From: an uncultured Bacteroidales bacterium | GTDB taxonomy: Bacteria; Bacteroidota; Bacteroidia; Bacteroidales; Paludibacteraceae | Direction of reading: 5' to 3' | Assembly: GCA_946619625.1 (NCBI GenBank) | Contig: CAMOMF010000148.1 | Span: 1 to 7,100, forward strand | Length of the DNA: 7,100 nt | Shown here: positions 5,035 through 7,100 of the stretch, one piece after another | How the letters are laid out: the number at the start of each line of letters is the position of its first letter | Position numbering within the stretch: the first letter of the stretch is position 1 | Notes under the pieces: generated by a model | Databases searched by the model: none | What the model saw: only the letters and a program-made list of their open reading frames with translations | Told to the model about the DNA's origin: nothing | Made by a program: the position numbers and the translations under genes

Positions 5035-5631
5035 TTACTTTGCAACAGGAATGCGCAATTCATTGACCGTGCCGTTGATGTCGATGGTGAGGGTGAAATG
5101 GGTCATTTTGAGGCGGGACTCGACCCTGATTGTCCCGGGTTGAGCGGAGGGAAGTAGTGCTGCGAGGATGCCATCGAGCATGGTTCGCAGCACGTGCGGT
5201 GACATTGTGAGTTCGCTTACAAAGGGGTCGATGTACATGGCGGGAGTGAGTCCTTTGCTTTCAAACTCACCCATATGGCTGTAGAGCCAATCGGAGATGA
5301 AGCGGTCGAAGGACAGGATATGTTCGTTGGTGGCTGTCCCGGTGTGCAGGATTAGTCCTGCGCCGCGGATGGTTTCAATAGGAAAGGTACGTGAGAAGCC
5401 CAGTTTGCGGCGCAAAGCATTGAGGTGGACGTCAATAGTGCCGGTGTCGTACATGAAGCGCTGTCCCCAAACATTGTCCAGAATGTCATCGCGGGAGCAG
5501 GTAGTGTTGGCGTGGCGGAACAAGTATTCCAGCAACGCAAACTCAATAGGCGAGAGGTGAACAGGTGTTCCCTCGCGTTTGACGACGTGAGTGTATGTCT
5601 CCAATTCTATTTGACCTACTTTGTAGTACAT
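5035..5631 (-). CDS. Receiver-less OmpR/PhoB-type winged-helix protein with kinase-ATPase-like C-terminus
   Basis: A 198-residue probable DNA-binding regulator. Residues 8-96 are an OmpR/PhoB winged helix: HLSPIEFALLEYL (first helix), SRDDILDNVW, the recognition helix region TIDVHLNALRRKLG (65-78), and the wing IETIRGAGLIL (85-95). There is no receiver domain, and the DNA-binding domain is at the N-terminus instead of its usual C-terminal place. Residues 123-190 resemble the start of a histidine-kinase ATPase domain: KGL...Y (126-133), then PHVLRTMLDGILAALL (145-160), PGTIRVES (165-172) and a further beta strand ending DING. The N-box Asn is not evident and the protein ends before any G boxes, so ATP binding is unlikely. 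This second assignment is inference. The gene follows the protease gene by 10 bp, so it is probably co-transcribed. The target is unknown. Confidence 0.75.
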   Translation of the reverse strand: MYYKVGQIELETYTHVVKREGTPVHLSPIEFALLEYLFRHANTTCSRDDILDNVWGQRFMYDTGTIDVHLNALRRKLGFSRTFPIETIRGAGLILHTGTATNEHILSFDRFISDWLYSHMGEFESKGLTPAMYIDPFVSELTMSPHVLRTMLDGILAALLPSAQPGTIRVESRLKMTHFTLTIDINGTVNELRIPVAK

Positions 5632-5641
5632 TTGGAAAGAG

Positions 5642-7100
5642 TTAGCGGTAAATAAACTTGCCGAAGTAGTCCTTACGGCGTATGGATGTGGCGGAGGAGT
5701 ACTTAACCAAATAGAGATGTCCGTTTGTGAGACCGTCGGTAGGAATGTTTACCTGCAGTGCGCCCTCGTTAACGGTTAGGGTGCGAATGAGTCTGCCGTC
5801 AGCCGTGAACAGGTGTACAACCATGCCGGATTCGGCGTATGCAGGCAAGAGCATGGTACATGAGCCGTCGGCGTTCACCATGACGGGCAGTGCCTGCTTG
5901 GTGTCAGAATCGATGAGTGTTGAGACGGTGAGTGTGTCGGAGACGGCAGTATGCAGGTAACAACTTTTCTGCTCGTATGCCGTAACGGTGACCAAGTAGG
6001 TGGTGTTGGCATTCAGTCCGGGCAGGTAGGCATAGTGTGCCGGTGCTACGGCTTCGCGCTCGGCTGCCAAGTGATAAGTACCCGTGATGGGGTCCAATGA
6101 ATAGGCGCGGGCGAAATAACTCTCGGCGTCAGGTGACTCTTTCCAATTTATACGGAAAGAGGTGGTCTCTATTTTGTCGGCAAAGAGGCTGTCCGGCGCA
6201 GTCAGATAGAGTGGGCGGGGCGATATTCCCAACACAGAGAGCAGTGCAAAGGCGGAACTGTCGCCTGTGAAGACTTGCAGCGAGGAGGAGGTGGGAATAC
6301 ACGATTGCCGTCGCGGCTCGAAGCGCAGGTCCAATGTGCGTGAATAAGTGCCGTCACAGCCAACCGAGTCGGTGAACATCCCTCCGCGTTGCCATTCTCC
6401 ACCTGCGTTGAGGGAGAAGAAGTTGTTCGCAAGGGCAATAATGACCGTCGGGGAGGTGATTCCTGAACCTGAGACTGTGAGCCGTTGCTGGGTGTAGTCT
6501 CCAATGACACCGTCGAAGGTCGTGACAAAGGTGTCCAAAGCAGCGGGAGTGAAGGTAAAAAGTGCATCGCGTGTTTGCCCCATGGCAAAGGAGACTGTGC
6601 CGTTGGAGCGCTGCAATATATTATGCAGGTGCAGGTTGTGCAGTGAGTCGCCGTTGTTGAGGACAGGTGTAAAGGTAGTGATGTTCATGGTCCCCGGGTA
6701 GGTGTCGTTCGGCGCAGAGGCGGTGGGGTGGGTGTTGTATGCCTCTACGATGTCGTAGCCCAGCGGATTGGAGTTGTTGAACGTGTTGGCGTCCCACGTG
6801 CGGGAAGAGAATGTGATGTGCGAGACAAGGAGTCCTTCGCCGGGCAGGCAGTCCTGGTGACGGCCGTCCCAACCCGTGCGCTGGCGGTTCTCAATCATGA
6901 AAAACTCGGGTACAGAGGGAGAGAAAGGCGAAAGGTTATGCTTGGAGGCAGCCAGCAGGAAAGATGTGTCCTGTTCCTCCAAAGGGGGCAGTGAATATAT
7001 GCCCGCTGTGTCCAACTGCGTGGGTTGGCTCCACCCCAGCATGTAGCGCTCGAATGCAGAAAAGAGCGGAGGCGTACGACCTGCGTTGTTGTAACTGCCA
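5642..7100 (-). CDS. Secreted M6-family metalloprotease, C-terminal part
   Basis: The gene enters from beyond base 7100; about 485 C-terminal residues are visible. GSYNNAGRTPPLFSAFERYMLGW (7099-7031) and PEFFMIENRQRTGWD (about 6910-6866) followed by LPGEGLLVSHI are hallmarks of the M6 immune-inhibitor-A-like peptidase domain after its HExxH zinc site. That site must lie outside the window and could not be checked. A beta-rich region follows, then a fibronectin type III-like domain (about 6205-5912). The last roughly 80 residues (5887-5645) have the pattern VVHLFTADGRLIRTL...GHLYLVKY...GKFIYR, which resembles a type IX secretion C-terminal signal but lacks the most typical ending. The protein is expected to be extracellular or on the cell surface. 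The regulator gene starts 10 bp after its stop. Confidence 0.85.
   Translation of the reverse strand, partial: GSYNNAGRTPPLFSAFERYMLGWSQPTQLDTAGIYSLPPLEEQDTSFLLAASKHNLSPFSPSVPEFFMIENRQRTGWDGRHQDCLPGEGLLVSHITFSSRTWDANTFNNSNPLGYDIVEAYNTHPTASAPNDTYPGTMNITTFTPVLNNGDSLHNLHLHNILQRSNGTVSFAMGQTRDALFTFTPAALDTFVTTFDGVIGDYTQQRLTVSGSGITSPTVIIALANNFFSLNAGGEWQRGGMFTDSVGCDGTYSRTLDLRFEPRRQSCIPTSSSLQVFTGDSSAFALLSVLGISPRPLYLTAPDSLFADKIETTSFRINWKESPDAESYFARAYSLDPITGTYHLAAEREAVAPAHYAYLPGLNANTTYLVTVTAYEQKSCYLHTAVSDTLTVSTLIDSDTKQALPVMVNADGSCTMLLPAYAESGMVVHLFTADGRLIRTLTVNEGALQVNIPTDGLTNGHLYLVKYSSATSIRRKDYFGKFIYR

Overview
The window looks like chromosomal DNA from a Bacteroidota bacterium, most likely of the order Bacteroidales. 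The evidence is convergent. Several starts are preceded by the Bacteroidota-type promoter (TTTG-like -33, 19-20 bp spacer, TAnnTTTG -7), often continuing into GCACCCG. Start codons have A-rich upstream regions and no clear Shine-Dalgarno sequence. Two lipoproteins carry signal peptides, there is a secreted M6-type protease with a possible type IX secretion C-terminus, and there is a GH53 galactanase lipoprotein. Genus cannot be fixed from the sequence alone.

Every convincing gene lies on the minus strand, so the biological order runs from high to low coordinates. At 7100-5642 is the C-terminal part of a secreted M6-family metalloprotease. It is followed after 10 bp by a small regulator (5631-5035) that has an OmpR-type winged helix at its N-terminus and no receiver domain. 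A promoter at 4984-4953 sits only a few bases before glf (UDP-galactopyranose mutase, 4944-3820). The glf stop overlaps the start of a GH53 endo-beta-1,4-galactanase lipoprotein (3823-2591) in an ATGA. A 480-bp non-coding stretch follows, with short repeats, a stem-loop and a consensus promoter (2207-2176) for tRNA-Arg(ACG) (2110-2037). That tRNA has a good intrinsic terminator at 2027-1998. Next come a MutT-like Nudix hydrolase (1950-1528) and a DUF4163/DUF3298-type lipoprotein (1462-629). Last is a promoter (593-562) with a roughly 200-nt structured leader in front of a POT-family peptide transporter that runs off the window at base 1.

The genes do not form one pathway. There are two tight pairs: protease with regulator, and glf with galactanase. 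The second pair is unusual because it couples cytosolic UDP-galactofuranose synthesis to a secreted enzyme that cuts beta-1,4-galactan. The rest look like ordinary housekeeping or nutrient-uptake genes.

No mobile element, CRISPR array or recognised defence system is present. The least explained items are the structured, repeat-bounded leader of the peptide transporter and the C-terminal half of the regulator, whose pattern resembles a degenerate histidine-kinase ATPase domain.
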